The notes: generated from the sequence alone by a model not told the origin. A stretch of DNA of 64,000 bases from Bedellia somnulentella (GCA_963576735.1 OY755171.1:15314001-15378000), one strand, 5' to 3'; shown: positions 1-11,290, numbered from the stretch's first letter. Translations and numbers: made by a program.

Positions 1-640
1 ATCACTTCTTATACACATCCAAACAAAAACTCAAATGGGAAAATAGAGCCAAGTTCAATATTATGTTCAATGCCTTGGCTAAATGATTGTTGAGTTCAAC
101 AACAAAAGAAGTGAGATCTAAATGGGTGCCAAATTCAATTGTCAGTCCTGAAATTTATTAATAAGTAACAGTATAACATATCATATCTTCTTATAACAGA
201 AGATCTGATTTGACTTGTTTTTATAAACCTGCCTACGACTTATTATGTTCGATTGCTAGTTTCTAGCAACAATAAATTTTTTCGGAATTATCAAAATAAG
301 CACCGACAAATACTTGTAGATTTAGAACTTGCAAAGGCTATAATTTATAAATGGAAACTAGTCAAGGTAGACCTTAGACTACAATACATCATCTTACGTT
401 ATAAGAGGATCAAGTTCACATTCCATCGTAGGTAGAGAACAGCTGAAGCGCCTTTTGGCCTTTCAGCCAAAATGGCAAAAATGGCTAAGCTGTTTCTTTT
501 TTGACTCTAGGAAAAATGTGCATGTATAATATTGTTGCGAAAGTAATTTTATCTACTTTATTTTCGAAACACAATATTTATTTATTAACAAAAACTTTTT
601 CTTGTTAGGAAAATATTTTTTAACTGAAAAAGTAACACAT
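1..640. other. AT-rich flank, nothing recognised
   Basis: No coding region, repeat family or structured RNA recognised. A 60-codon open frame at 253-435 has no recognisable composition or start context and is treated as chance. Confidence 0.5.
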
Positions 641-844
641 TGTCATGCAACCACTCTCTGAGCCACTCGGCGGCCATTTTTACTCATGGCATGTAAGCAA
701 GTGTAAGCCCGGAGACGACGATGAGCCGTTAAATATTTGTTAAGAACGTTCCATAGGGCCAAGGGGTGATTGGTGGTGAAGGTATTTATGAGGCTGCATT
801 TACTACTTGTACTTTGAATCTGGGGGCACGGCATGCATTCGTCC

Positions 845-3722
845 AAGACTCACTTCACCATTGTTATGGGGGACTTTAACGCCATACTTGGCAAACGAGA
901 CGGTGATGAGTGAAAGTAGGTAACTTTGGATATGGAAGACGCAATGCCCGTGGCTATATGCTGGCCAGTTTCATGGAGAAGGAGGGCCTCTTTTGCATGA
1001 ATTCCTTCTTCAAAAAACAGGAGTAGCGGAAATGGACATCCAATCCAATGGAGTCCTGATGGTGTGACAAAAAATGAGATAGATTTCATCATAGCATAAT
1101 TTCAATGATGTCTCTGTGATCAGTGAGGTTAAAACCGGGAGCGATCACTGATTATTTAGGGGCAAATTGCAAATCAAATCTGAGCTCGAACGACGTCGGC
1201 TGATAAAATCCACGCTCCATCCGATACCACTTCAAATCCAAGATCCCGAAACCTTCCAACTCGAACTTGAAAACCGTTTTGAATGCCTAGAATAATTAAT
1301 GAATGTAGATGTGGACGATTTCAGTAGCAAAGTTGTGGAAGCTGTCCAGGCGATTGGGTCCTAGTTTTTTAAGACTCGTTGAGGCAATAAAACTAAACGG
1401 CTCTCTGACCAAACTCTCCGACTATTGGAGAAGAGACGACATGAGATTTCGCAGTCTCCAGGCGACGCGGCTATCTACTGGCAGCTCAATAGGCATATTT
1501 CAAAGTGTTTGAAACGCGACTTAAGGCGACACAACACCGAGCGAATACAAACAAAAATTAAGCAAAATAATTGCTCCAAAGTATTTGCTAGCAATCAGTC
1601 TACTGGGCAAAGCCAATTCGGTATGCAAAGTTTTACTAAAGTGATGCTGATTACAAAACCATTTCGAGATATTATGGTTATAAACAATATTTTCTTGAAA
1701 TTATATCAATTGAAGCTAAGATGACTGTTATTTTATCAAAAAACTGTAACAGTGTTTGACCTTCAATGTTGTTTCAAAGACATACGGTTTTGCAGTTTAT
1801 TAATAAAATATCGAAAATCATAGGTTTGTTTAGTATAATATCGTAATAATTTCATTTGACATCACAAATTAGTGATATATTTTGCAATCAGCAATATTTT
1901 TATTAAATATTTCGCTTCATTTGCATGTCGCTACGTGATTTTATCAATCGATGACGTCATTAAATACAAAAGTTGAACAATCTTTGAAAAATCATAACTT
2001 TACAATCAATCATTTTAAATGGAAAATATTCAAATTAGTCTTTTATTTTCGTGTTTACTATCGAATAAAAATATTTAATAAATACCAAAAAAAAACTTTG
2101 CATACCGAATTGACGAGACTGAAGACCGACGACGGCAGAATTTTGTCCTCCAAGCCGGAGGTTCTGAGAGAAGTCGGTACACTTCGACGTAAAGGCATGC
2201 TACTGAACTGGCGAAAGGTCCAAGAGCCAGATTAACCCGATACTACACAGAAGATATCCCGGACATGAGCCTTCCCGATATTAGTATGGCTCTCAAACAG
2301 TTAAAGAACAACAATGCAGCGGGTGAGGACGGAACTTTTGAAGGCGGGTGGAAAACCAGTCCTAAAGACCCTCAAAAAGATATTTAATTCTGTTCTTCAC
2401 AATAGAACCACGCCAGAGGCACGGAATAGGAGTGTGGTTGTGTTGTTCTATAAGAAGGGCGATAATACCTTCTTCAAGAACTATAGGGCAATATAGAACT
2501 TCTGAACCATGTTTATAAACTGTTTTCGAGGGTCATTACAAATCGCCTTTCTCGTAGGTTTGACGACTTCCAGCCTCCCGAACAAGCCGGTTTCCGAAAA
2601 GGCTTTGGTACCACGGTATTCACACCTTACACCAGATTATAAAGAAGACCGAGGAGTATAATCTGCCATTATATTTAGGGCTCGTGGACTATGAAAAGGT
2701 GGGCGGTACTCGAATCTTTGCAGAGGTGCCATATTGACCACAGATACATTGAGGTGTTAAAGTGTTTGTGCGAAAACGCCACTATTTCAGTTCGACTTCA
2801 AGACCAGATCTCAAATCCTATCAAACTACAGCGTGGAGTAAGACAGGGAGATGTTATTTCTCCGAAACTGTTCAATGCAGCGTTGGAAGATGTTTTTAAG
2901 CTTCTGGATTGGGAAGGACTCGGCATCAACATCAACGGCGAATACATCACTCATCTCCGATTTGCTTATGATATTGTGGTCATGGCTAAAACCACAGAAG
3001 ATTTGAGCAAAATGTTAAAGGACCTCAATAGCGATTACAAGAGAGTGGGCCTGAAAATGAATATAGACAAGACAAAAATTCTGCCGAACAACCATGTCGT
3101 ACCCACTTCTATTGGACTTAGAAACTCGGTACTCGAGGTGGTTGACCAATATGTATACCTGGGACAAACCATTCGGTTACACAGAGCCAACTCCGAGAAT
3201 GATGTCACCGTCGAATCCAGCCCGGATGGGCAGCGTTCAGGAAACTGCTCTATAACTTCTCGTCTAAAATGCCACAGTGTCTCAAGATCAAGGTGTTTAA
3301 CCAATTTTTGTTGCCAGTCATGACATATGGCACAGAGACGCGGCTCTTAACAATGGGCCTCAACAAAAGGCTCCAAGTCACTCAAAGAGCGATGTATAGA
3401 GCAATGTTAGGAGTTTCACTACATCATCGAATCCGAAACGAGGAGTTCCGTAGAAGAACTGGGGTAATTGACATAGCCCGAAGGATTGCGAAACTCAAGT
3501 GGCAATGGGCAGGGCACATTGCACACAGAACCGACGGCCGTTGGGGCTCAAAGGTTCTGGAGTGGCGGCCACGAACCTCCTACAAGGTGGACCGACGATT
3601 TGGTGTAAATCGCGGGAAGGCGTTGGATGAGGGCAGCGCAGGACCGGTCATCATGGAAATCTTTAAGGGAGGCCTGTGTCCAGCAGTAGACGTCTATTGG
3701 CTGAATTATGATGATGATGATG
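845..3722 (+). mobile_element. Degenerate RTE-type LINE (endonuclease + reverse transcriptase)
   Basis: Translated pieces in several frames fall in the order of an RTE-like non-LTR retrotransposon. An APE-type endonuclease signature (MGDFNAILGKRDGD) lies near 870-910 and an 'NEIDFI' block near 1075. Reverse-transcriptase blocks follow: 'RQGDVISPKLFNAALEDVF' near 2840-2900, and a decayed catalytic box read as FAYD instead of FADD near 2960. The C-terminal domain runs 3269-3722 (TEDRGKW-like region, 'KWQWAGHIA'). Frameshifts and stops break it everywhere, so it is dead. The 3' end is a short (ATG)n run at about 3707-3722, the usual RTE microsatellite-like tail. A 489 bp MITE (1619-2107) splits the element. 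The 5' limit is uncertain. Confidence 0.85.
1619..2107. mobile_element. 489 bp MITE inserted in the RTE element
   Basis: Terminal inverted repeats match over at least 16 bp (CGGTATGCAAAGTTTT at 1619-1634 and its reverse complement at 2092-2107). They are flanked by AATT at 1615-1618 and 2108-2111, read as a 4 bp target-site duplication. The RTE reading frame resumes in phase if the MITE and one AATT are ignored, which supports these boundaries. The interior is AT-rich and non-coding. Superfamily not assigned. Confidence 0.85.
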
Positions 3723-3742
3723 TACCTGCACACGCTAACTAA
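2691..3742 (+). pseudogene. RTE reverse transcriptase, C-terminal half (broken)
   Basis: Two overlapping open stretches (2691-3323 and 3269-3742) in different frames cover the palm/thumb and C-terminal region of the RTE reverse transcriptase. The first holds the RQGDVISP block, the mutated FAYD catalytic box and the 'YVYLGQTIRL' block. The second holds the conserved 'MTYGTET' and 'RIRNEEFRRRTGV' blocks. The frame break near 3230-3270 and the altered catalytic box mean no active enzyme is made. Confidence 0.8.
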
Positions 3743-3919
3743 CGTACAAATAATGTTCAGCAGCAAGTCATTTAACATAAACTATAATATATATACGGTT
3801 AGAGCAATTTAATATTTTATGTAATGGAATACTAACTCACTCTATATTTAATACTAAACAATACAGCTATAGGAAAATCCGCTTAAAACCATCAAACATA
3901 TTTATTATATGTATATGAT

Positions 3920-3990
3920 GCCCTCAACGGGATTCGAACCCACGACCTCCTGACCTATAAACTTGGCCATGGAAATCGTCGACGTAATGC
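3920..3990 (-). repeat. tRNA-like SINE head fragment
   Basis: The minus strand reads GTGGGTTCGAATCCCGT, a good pol III B box/T-arm, next to a tRNA-like block. No complete cloverleaf is present, so this is a SINE head remnant, not a tRNA gene. Confidence 0.45.
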
Positions 3991-4455
3991 TGAGTATACT
4001 AAACCTACGGTAGTTTTTAGATCCTTTTTGAGCGCATATTTAAAGCCCTTTACCAAATATTTTCTTTATTAGCTACTTCGCAACACTTTTCAAAAAGAAA
4101 GCACAACCAAAAACCCACACATACCTTGAGTTTAAAAGTATTCATTTTATGATTCTGCTTCTCCTGGTTTCATTTCATTATGGAATTACTTTCTCAAATA
4201 TTACTTATCTTTAGACTCATAAAAATGAAATCTGCTTTTAAGACGTAAGTTTTCCTTAGAACACATACTGTTAATCTTGGTACCTCTATACAACGAAACG
4301 TAATCACATCTGCTGAACAAGGTATTTAATAAAGTCATTTCAGCATTAAATTGCACTACAAATTGCAAAGAGTTGTTAACAAACACACCGTCCGTGAAGT
4401 GCATAGAATATATTTAATATAATATAAACAATGGAGGTTTTGTCTTTGAAATTAC

Positions 4456-4462
4456 TATATAA
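4456..4462 (+). promoter_or_regulatory. Candidate TATA box of the first GH32 gene
   Basis: TATATAA at 4456-4462, 77 bp upstream of the ATG. A start about 30 bp downstream (near 4487) would give a 5' UTR of roughly 50 nt, matching the layout of the second GH32 gene. TATA-like strings are common in this AT-rich DNA. Confidence 0.4.
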
Positions 4463-4538
4463 TGCAACTATTGCCGGAAACCAACCATTTGTTGACAGCT
4501 ACGCTTACTGTGTGTTCATATTCTGAGCACCAACAAAC

Positions 4539-5975
4539 ATGTTAAAGGAATTTAGTTTTCTGAGTTTGATATTCTTCAGTCAAGTACTTGCGGAAGATGT
4601 AAAGTATCGGTACTATCCACGATATCACTTGGCTCCACCTCATGGTTGGATGAATGACCCAAATGGATTTAGCATATTTCAAAAAGAGTATCACCTATTT
4701 TACCAATATAACCCATTAAGCAGCTTGGCTCCTGGATATGCTCACTGGGGTCATGCTACAAGCAATGATTTGATAAACTGGAAACATCTCCCGATAGCGT
4801 TGTACCCAGATCAGCCATACGATAAAAATGGAGTATTTTCAGGAAGTGCTTTAGTAGAAAATGATATCATGTATCTTTTCTACACAGGAAACGTTAACTT
4901 CCCAGATCGAGATCCAAACCATGAGCAACTTCAAGCTTTGGCAACAAGTACTGATGGAATAAACTTTACAAAATACGATAATAATCCTATCATCGTTGGA
5001 GCGGATCTCCAGCCTGATATCAGGGATCCGAAGGTCTGGAAGCATGATCATATTTACTATATGGTGCTTGGACATTCAATCAATAACACTTACGGACAAG
5101 CTTTATTGTTTACATCTGAAGATAAAATAAACTGGAAACAAGTGTCAGTGTTGGTAGAATCTGATGGATCTCTTGGTTATATGTTTGAATGTCCAGATTT
5201 CTTTGAGCTTGATGGTAAATTTGTGCTTCTTTTCTCCCCTCAAGGAATCAAACCGCAAGGTGACAATTTCAGAAATCTCTACCAAACGGGATATATTATT
5301 GGTAGTTTTGATTATAAAACTAATAAATTTACGCCAGAAACTGAATTTAAAGAACTGGATCATGGTCATGATTTTTATGCGACTCAAACGCTTGGTGATC
5401 ATGGTAGAAGAATCATGGTTGCGTGGATGGACGTTTGGGAACAAAACTACCCAGAAAGAGAAGATGGTTTTACCGGTTTAATGACTTTACCGAGAGTTTT
5501 GGCAGTGCATAACAAAAAGCTTGTTCAAAAGCCAGTTCGTGAAATAAAATCGGCTAGAAAAGAAGTTCTTTATTTTGGTGGGCCTATCTCAGACAATGTC
5601 GTAACACTTCATGATAAAGCCGGAGAAGTAAGTATTAAAGCAATGAAACACCAGAATTTGGAGGTTTTCATTGAATCTCAAGGTGAAAATAAAACTGTAG
5701 TAAAGATTTCTTACGATCCTGATGAAGGAACAGTTACTTTGGATCGTGGTGGAGTAGATGGAATTAGACGCACACAATGGGAACCAAAAGGTTTATTTTT
5801 GAAATGGAACATTTTTATTGATGCTAGTTCTATCGAATTGTTCTGTGGAGACGGTGAGGTTACTTTTACAAGTAGATTCTTTCCAGATGGACCCATCACC
5901 GTTAAGACCAACTCTGGAAGATTTTCAACATTGAGAGTGGTGTCGATTAAACGCACTGTGCCTTTCCCAGGCTAG
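4539..5975 (+). CDS. Suc: Beta-fructofuranosidase (GH32), copy 1
   Basis: Secreted sucrose-hydrolysing enzyme of glycoside hydrolase family 32, 478 aa in one uninterrupted exon. Residues 1-18 are a hydrophobic signal peptide. The five-bladed propeller follows: WMNDPNG at 37-43 with the nucleophile Asp40, FSGSA at 100-104, the transition-state-stabilising RDP at 162-164, and ECPD at 217-220 with acid/base Glu217. A C-terminal beta-sandwich ends in 'RVVSIKRTVPFPG'. Length fits bacterial and lepidopteran GH32 enzymes. Lepidoptera are known to carry intronless GH32 genes of bacterial origin (the Suc1/Suc2 group); the missing introns and the eukaryotic surroundings fit that history. All catalytic residues are intact, so it is probably functional. 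ATTAAA at 6161-6166 is a possible polyadenylation signal. A second, convergent copy lies at 11391-12830. Confidence 0.96.
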   Translation: MLKEFSFLSLIFFSQVLAEDVKYRYYPRYHLAPPHGWMNDPNGFSIFQKEYHLFYQYNPLSSLAPGYAHWGHATSNDLINWKHLPIALYPDQPYDKNGVFSGSALVENDIMYLFYTGNVNFPDRDPNHEQLQALATSTDGINFTKYDNNPIIVGADLQPDIRDPKVWKHDHIYYMVLGHSINNTYGQALLFTSEDKINWKQVSVLVESDGSLGYMFECPDFFELDGKFVLLFSPQGIKPQGDNFRNLYQTGYIIGSFDYKTNKFTPETEFKELDHGHDFYATQTLGDHGRRIMVAWMDVWEQNYPEREDGFTGLMTLPRVLAVHNKKLVQKPVREIKSARKEVLYFGGPISDNVVTLHDKAGEVSIKAMKHQNLEVFIESQGENKTVVKISYDPDEGTVTLDRGGVDGIRRTQWEPKGLFLKWNIFIDASSIELFCGDGEVTFTSRFFPDGPITVKTNSGRFSTLRVVSIKRTVPFPG

Positions 5976-6233
5976 TAATGAAAATAACAAAATAGAAATA
6001 TTACTTTGACTAGCATTACTTATCATTGTTTTAGTAATTATAGCTTTACATTTGTAATTCAGCTTATTACGTAGATAGATATCTACTCAGTATGTCTTAT
6101 ATTATATTCTTGGATCAAATTGCAGTGTGTCATAATTTTGTAATTTCGATTTATTCATAAATTAAAATTCCACATGATTGTAATGGATTTTTTACAAAAA
6201 AAAAAATTTATTCTCATATTATTTTATTTGTTA

Positions 6234-6497
6234 CTAGCTCATCCGACAGACTTCGTACCGTCAAATTTGCTTATGACAAATCTTAGGGCGTTTCTTCCGG
6301 TACTCTTAGTTCAATCAGGCGTGAATATTTTATAGGTAAATTTTTTCGGAATAATAAGTATCCTATGTTACAATTTGGGTCATTATCTAGCATTCTGCCA
6401 AATTGCATTAATATACACTATGTACTTGAGAGGCCTTTTTGCCTCAAACACACAAACATTCAAACATCTAAACTTTCACATTTATAATATTAATAGA
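6234..6497 (-). mobile_element. Short non-autonomous Helitron
   Basis: On the minus strand it starts TCTATTAATATTATAAATG (from 6497) and ends ...GAAGTCTGTCGGATGAGCTAG before a T (CTAG at 6234-6237), matching the 5'-TC and CTRR-T ends of lepidopteran Helitrons. There is no coding capacity. It lies just downstream of the first GH32 gene. Confidence 0.65.
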
Positions 6498-6783
6498 ATG
6501 AATGTACTTTGATTGTTACAATGAATACGCTGTAGATAGGATATTATAATTTAATTATTAGCGTTCAGGAGTAAAACTGCAAATTTCAAATCAGCCAGAT
6601 GTTAATAGTTAACAGGCATAGGCCGAGACTATCGGTTTCCTTTTATTATTATTGGATAATTTCATTTTTAAATAAATCAAGATATCATAACAAAAATTAA
6701 TAATAAAAATAACATAAATGAAATGATATAATTTTGCACTGTTCCCAGCTATGTCTACTAAGGGGGCAGTAGCCCCTTATAAA

Positions 6784-7005
6784 TAAATCTTGAAAACACC
6801 CTTGGAATTTAAGTAGGGAAAAGATTTAAAAATAAAAGTTGTTGGCGATGGGTCTCCGACAGCATCGTTATCAATCGCTTAAAAAAGCCTAAGTCAGGGC
6901 TGTCCGCATGCGGCTCGCAGTTTGGATTATTGTGGCCCTTAGAATCTTTTTTATCTTTTTTGTTTAAATACATTAATTTGCAAATTATTTTTGTCGTAAC
7001 ACAGT
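6784..7005. repeat. Direct repeat, unit 1 (SINE A debris + hAT left end)
   Basis: Nearly identical to 7485-7700, same orientation, about 700 bp apart. The first part (about 6800-6895) is a decayed minus-strand SINE A body containing 'GTTGGCGATGGGTCTCC'. The second starts CAGGGCTGTCCGCATGCGG, which resembles the terminal repeat of GTF2IRD2-like hAT elements, and breaks off near 7005. Confidence 0.7.
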
Positions 7006-7484
7006 AGTGTTTAGACGTATTTTTTTATTTTATACTTTTCAGTTTTTCAATCAGGCATAGTATTATATATCTCGCAGGAAAAATAACAAAATAAGGAAAC
7101 TTCCAAGTTTTTTAGTATTCTTGTGAGTTGAAGGAAATTCGTCAAACAACATGCGAATTTTTATCTTTCCTCATAGATTTAGGAAACATGTAAGATAACG
7201 GTTTCACCGTAGGAAACTCTTAAGCGTAGATGATTTTTACAAGTTTCCGTGTTTTGAATTTATTATTTAGGTAACTTGCAAGCTTTCTAATGGCTGGCAG
7301 ACAAGTTGTAAATAAAATAAATAATGTATTCTGATATAAACGCAGGTTTATGAATAGAATATAGCAGGTATAGGCAAAGAATAGGCACGTAGTAGATGTA
7401 GTGTAAACATTTATCAAATTAACAAATATACCTACATACTGACGGCCATAAATCGCAAAAAAGGGTATTTAGACTTTCAGACTT

Positions 7485-7700
7485 ATAAATCTTGAAAACA
7501 CCCTTGGAATTTAAGTAGGGAAAAGATTTAAAAATAAAAGTTGTTGGCGATGGGTCTCCGACAGCATCGTTATCAATCGCTTAAAAAAGCCTAAGTCAGG
7601 GCTGTCCGCATGCGGCTCGCAGTTTGGATTATTGTGGCCCTTAGAATCTTTTTTATCTTCTTTGTTTAAATACATTAATTTGCAAATTATTTTTGTCGCA
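7485..7700. repeat. Direct repeat, unit 2 (SINE A debris + hAT left end)
   Basis: Second copy of the 6784-7005 segment with only a few differences. Here the hAT-like sequence continues into a transposase remnant and a probable right end near 8098. Confidence 0.7.
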
Positions 7701-8098
7701 ACGAAATTCAAATGTTGCTTTGTTATTGCATTGTATCATACATCAAGAAGCCTTATGTGGAAAATCTTTATGTCAAATGAATGCTATGCAAGTTGTTATT
7801 AGAATAACCAATTTAATTGGAGGGAGAAACAGGGCATTGACACATAGGAAATTTAAAGACTTTTTAGTGATTTCGACAAAACCTTGGGAGATTTCTTTTT
7901 AGCCTTACGAAAAGAAATATTTCATCTGACACGTTTGAACTATAAAATAAAATGCAAGATCTTCAGGTTCTGGCTGAAAAAAAAAATAAAAAAAATAAAC
8001 TGCATCGCAAAAATCACAATATGTAAATGTTTTGCGGCCTACCGATGTATTTAGTCATTTTTATTGGCCCTGGGTCCTATCTTCTTTGAACACCCTAA
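7595..8098 (+). mobile_element. Internally deleted hAT-like element with transposase remnant
   Basis: Begins CAGGGCTGTCC. About 7693-7902 encodes a peptide with 'HCIIHQEALCGKSL' and 'RALTHRKFKDFL', recognisable from GTF2IRD2/ZBED-type hAT transposases (from memory of the family). It ends near 8098 in GAACACCCTA, an imperfect inverse of the left end. Most of the transposase is missing. No 8 bp target-site duplication could be confirmed. Confidence 0.6.
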
Positions 8099-8099
8099 A

Positions 8100-8766
8100 T
8101 CATCCGCGCTAAACAGCAATTTATTACTTTCAGATATATAAACAAGAAACCAGTTAACTATAAGCTATAAGTTTAAAATGATGTTTCATAGTTGTAGCGT
8201 AACCCGTATGCATGAACAAAGACTAAGACACTTAAGCAGGCCCTGATCTTGTAAGGTTCCGAATATTCAGATATTTAAACTCTGAAATTTGTCATGAATG
8301 ATCTGCGCTTACAAGTTTCCTGAAGTGAGTCAGTTACCTTATAAGTCTAAAAATAGCAGGAAAGATGTGTATTAGAATGCTGTTTGATAAATTTCCGTCA
8401 ACTATTAAGTTTCATACAAAGTTGATTGATATTTTGCTTTTCGAATTTGAAATATACTTACCTTCACTGAAATTATCAATTATATAAAGCAGAAGCATAA
8501 GATCCGAATCGTACAACACTATAACCATTACGAAAGAGTGCTGAAGTGCTAACATTTGGCTTAGTTGTATTTTGGTTGGTGATATGTAATTATTTTCACT
8601 TATTCATGTTTGTAATATTTTGATACCAAATACGATACAACTATCTCATTTTGTTTTTGTTCCGTATATAAAAAAATGTATCTCTGTGTTATTTCTTTTG
8701 CAAAAACGCAGAAAACGACATTTCTTCGTAGAACCGCCCATTTCTTAGTAAATAATAATCATAGAG
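8100..8766. other. Intergenic, nothing recognised
   Basis: AT-rich; no coding potential or repeat recognised. Confidence 0.5.
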
Positions 8767-8768
8767 CT

Positions 8769-9007
8769 GCGTAGTTTCGGCTTAGTATAGCACTACCCCA
8801 TATCTTCCCGAGGGGGTTTGTAAGAGGCAAATCAGGATATTAGGGCTTTTTAAATTACTTTTGGGCGATGCTATTCGAGACCCATCACCAAATACAATCT
8901 TTTCCCCACTCACCTTCCAAAAATGTGGCTGAGGAATTCTGTATTCTGAAGTTCTGACTACCCCTACTAGGGATTTACAGCGGTGAGTATATGTATGTAT
9001 GTATGTA
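8769..9007 (+). repeat. SINE A copy
   Basis: Near full-length member of the commonest repeat here. It has the 5' block GTAGTTTCGGCTTAG, the middle block GGGCGATGC...GAGACCCATCACC, the 'GTGGCTGAGGAATT' block and the 3' terminus GTGAGTATATGTATGTATG. Confidence 0.85.
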
Positions 9008-9086
9008 ATAAACATAAGACGAGACTTAGCGAATAGGTGACTAGCCTTTTGGTCCGGAGTTCGCGGGTTCGAATTACACTAAGGTT

Positions 9087-9280
9087 AATAAATAAAGAAT
9101 AAATAAAGGAAAGAAAAATTTGGACACAGGCGGGAAACGAACCCGCGACCTCGGGTATACGCCCCGACGCTCTGCCAACTGAGCAAATTCCCGCCTGTGT
9201 CCAAATTTTTCTTTCCTTTATTTATTCTTTATTTATTAGTAATAATCCCCACATGAGGTTTTCATGAACAAAAAGATTTA
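9087..9280 (+). mobile_element. SINE C copy 1, inverted duplication
   Basis: tRNA-derived SINE arranged as a foldback. Perfect 50 bp inverted arms at 9087-9136 and 9188-9237 flank a 51 bp spacer with the rest of a tRNA-like head on the minus strand (B box GGGTTCG, D-arm GCTCAGTTGGCAGAGC). The family body ACATGAGGTTTTCATGAAC follows only on the right. A 15 bp target-site duplication, AATTACACTAAGGTT, is at 9072-9086 and 9281-9295, so this is a retroposition product. The left arm abuts the duplication directly. Confidence 0.88.
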
Positions 9281-9719
9281 AATTACACTAAGGTTATCAT
9301 TTATACTGCCATTCATCACACATATTTTATATGATGAAAATGAATGATTGTTTCACAGCCTTGGTTGTACATTTTTTATGTTTAGTATAAAATAATCAAT
9401 ATTTTTTTAGCTAGTATCCCATACCACAAGTTATTAAATAGTACTTACTTTGATCTGTGTAATTAAACATCTGGTGCCAGAATCGTAATGCGGGTCATAC
9501 TGATCCCATATAATGATGATTCAAAATAAATACAGAATGGTACCGCTCTGTCTACAATATTTGTATCTAATAGAATTTAAGTCTAAATTGGCACTTAGTA
9601 GGTACATGGAAATTATCGATAAATTTTCAAAACTATAGTGTTGTTTATTTTCACGGAGCGAAAAAAGAGAGAATCATTTTCTTCCAAATACCTTACAAAT
9701 CACCTTACCTTAAGGGATG

Positions 9720-9885
9720 CCCTCGTAAAAAGTTTAAAAACGAGATGCGAAACATTCTTATAAGAGCGGGATGAGAAGAATAATGAATGTGAGAGGAGCA
9801 AGAGAGATTTGTCAGGATTTTGCGAAGTGGCGATCTGCCTACTGCAATGGTAACAATGGGCTAGAGTACAAGTAAGTAAGGTAAA
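9720..9885 (+). repeat. LINE B 3'-end fragment
   Basis: Matches the 3' end of LINE B: 'GCAAGAGAGATTTGTCAGGAT', the 'AAGTGGCGATC' block and a GTAAGTAAG-like tail. Strongly 5'-truncated and diverged. Confidence 0.65.
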
Positions 9886-9934
9886 CCAAGTATAAACAAC
9901 AACTTACTTATGGGTACAATTAAAAAAGTGATTA

Positions 9935-11290
9935 ATAATAATAACAATAATCGTTTATTTTCCAAAGTAACTGTACATATGGTTTTGAAAATACATTTTT
10001 CCACGCACTAGGCTGAGCCTGTATCGCGTGGGTCAATTTTAGAAGAAATGTTCAACGTTAAATTTATACAGTTCCGTAAATTGTTTATATTAAACAGGAG
10101 ATAAAACGTGAAATAACAATAAATGATAATAGAAATTAGAATAACGTTTAAAATAATAAATCAGAATTTCTAACTTACAGAAAAAAACAATATTTTACAA
10201 ACCTACAGCAACATTTGGATGTCTTAAAACGACTATTTGTGTGTGTATGTATGTGTGTATGTGTGTTTGTGTGTGTATGTTATTGAGTGAACGTATGAAT
10301 GTGTGTAAAACTTAATTGACAACTCCGAGTAATGCCTCGCATTCTTCGTAACTCATGGTTTCCAGGATAGCATAAACAATCTTTTTACAATTGTACATAT
10401 TGGTTTTTCTTATTACATCCGAAATCATGACAAGTTTGTTATATACAAAAGGGGATCGGAATCTAAAAAATCGTTGGGCGTTCTAAAGGTTCGTTTTGAA
10501 GACAAATTACTACGGTCGTTACATGCCAGAAACTGCATATGAGAGATTACTGTTAATTTAAGTATATAAAGTTGACGTACGCTGAGAACTTTACCCTCCG
10601 AATACAAAAGTGAGGTACTATAACGGCGAGGTTTACCCAGGCAAAGCTTAAGGATTGCTCTCTGAGCTCTTTCCAGGACTATCAGAATTGAGGCCGCGCA
10701 GCCACCCCAAGCCAAAATACAATATTCAATAACAGATTGGCACAGAGCATGATACACCATTCTGAGTATGTGGGCGTTAGTCCATTCGCGAAGCAGTCTC
10801 ATAGGGTGAAACAGCTTACGTATTCTGGACGCGGTGCAGTATATGTGTTCCTTGAAGTTCATGTTTTCATCCAAGATCACACCAAGATATTCATAGGTCG
10901 TTGTCTTAGTTAAGTGTTCGCATTGGCATGGACTGATCGGGTGGGCCTGCGACCAAAGACATGAACCATCATGAACCCTGATAGAGATGGTCGGAGGAGG
11001 AGATGACGCCTTAGTTTTGTGAAAACAAATGTACTTTGATTTGGCTGGGTTTAAAGTTATAAGGTTTTCTTGAAGCCATGCCGTCAGTGTAGAAAGGCCG
11101 CTTTGCGCTGAATTGTTAACATCTACCCAAGTCTTGCCATGGAATAGTAGGGCAGTTTCATCGGCTTAGCATATTAATTTAATATCTTGCGAGGGATTTG
11201 CGGATGTATCATTAATGTATATTAGAATTAAGCTAGGTCCGAGAATGCTCCCTTGCGGTACGCCGTAGCTAATATTCTCAGAACAGCTTG
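9935..11290 (-). mobile_element. 5'-truncated jockey/CR1-like LINE
   Basis: Minus-strand reading from about 11290 gives 'YGVPQGSILGP', a reverse-transcriptase block, then a decayed catalytic box (ADET). The C-terminal RT region follows in a 151-codon open stretch (10425-10880) with 'YHALCQSVIEYCILAWGG' and 'LERAQRAILK'. The 3' UTR has an AATAAACG signal and a (TTA)n-like tail near 9935-9965. It contains a (GT)n-rich run at 10239-10283. It lies within about 100 bp of the 3' end of the second GH32 gene. Confidence 0.8.

Noticed and set aside
643..1092. Minus-strand open frames over the RTE endonuclease region
   Set aside because: They are antisense shadows of the LINE's coding strand.
4539..5975. 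GH32 genes as bacterial contamination
   Set aside because: They sit in AT-rich insect DNA with TATA/Inr promoter and typical insect repeats on both sides, and two diverged copies occur in one contig.
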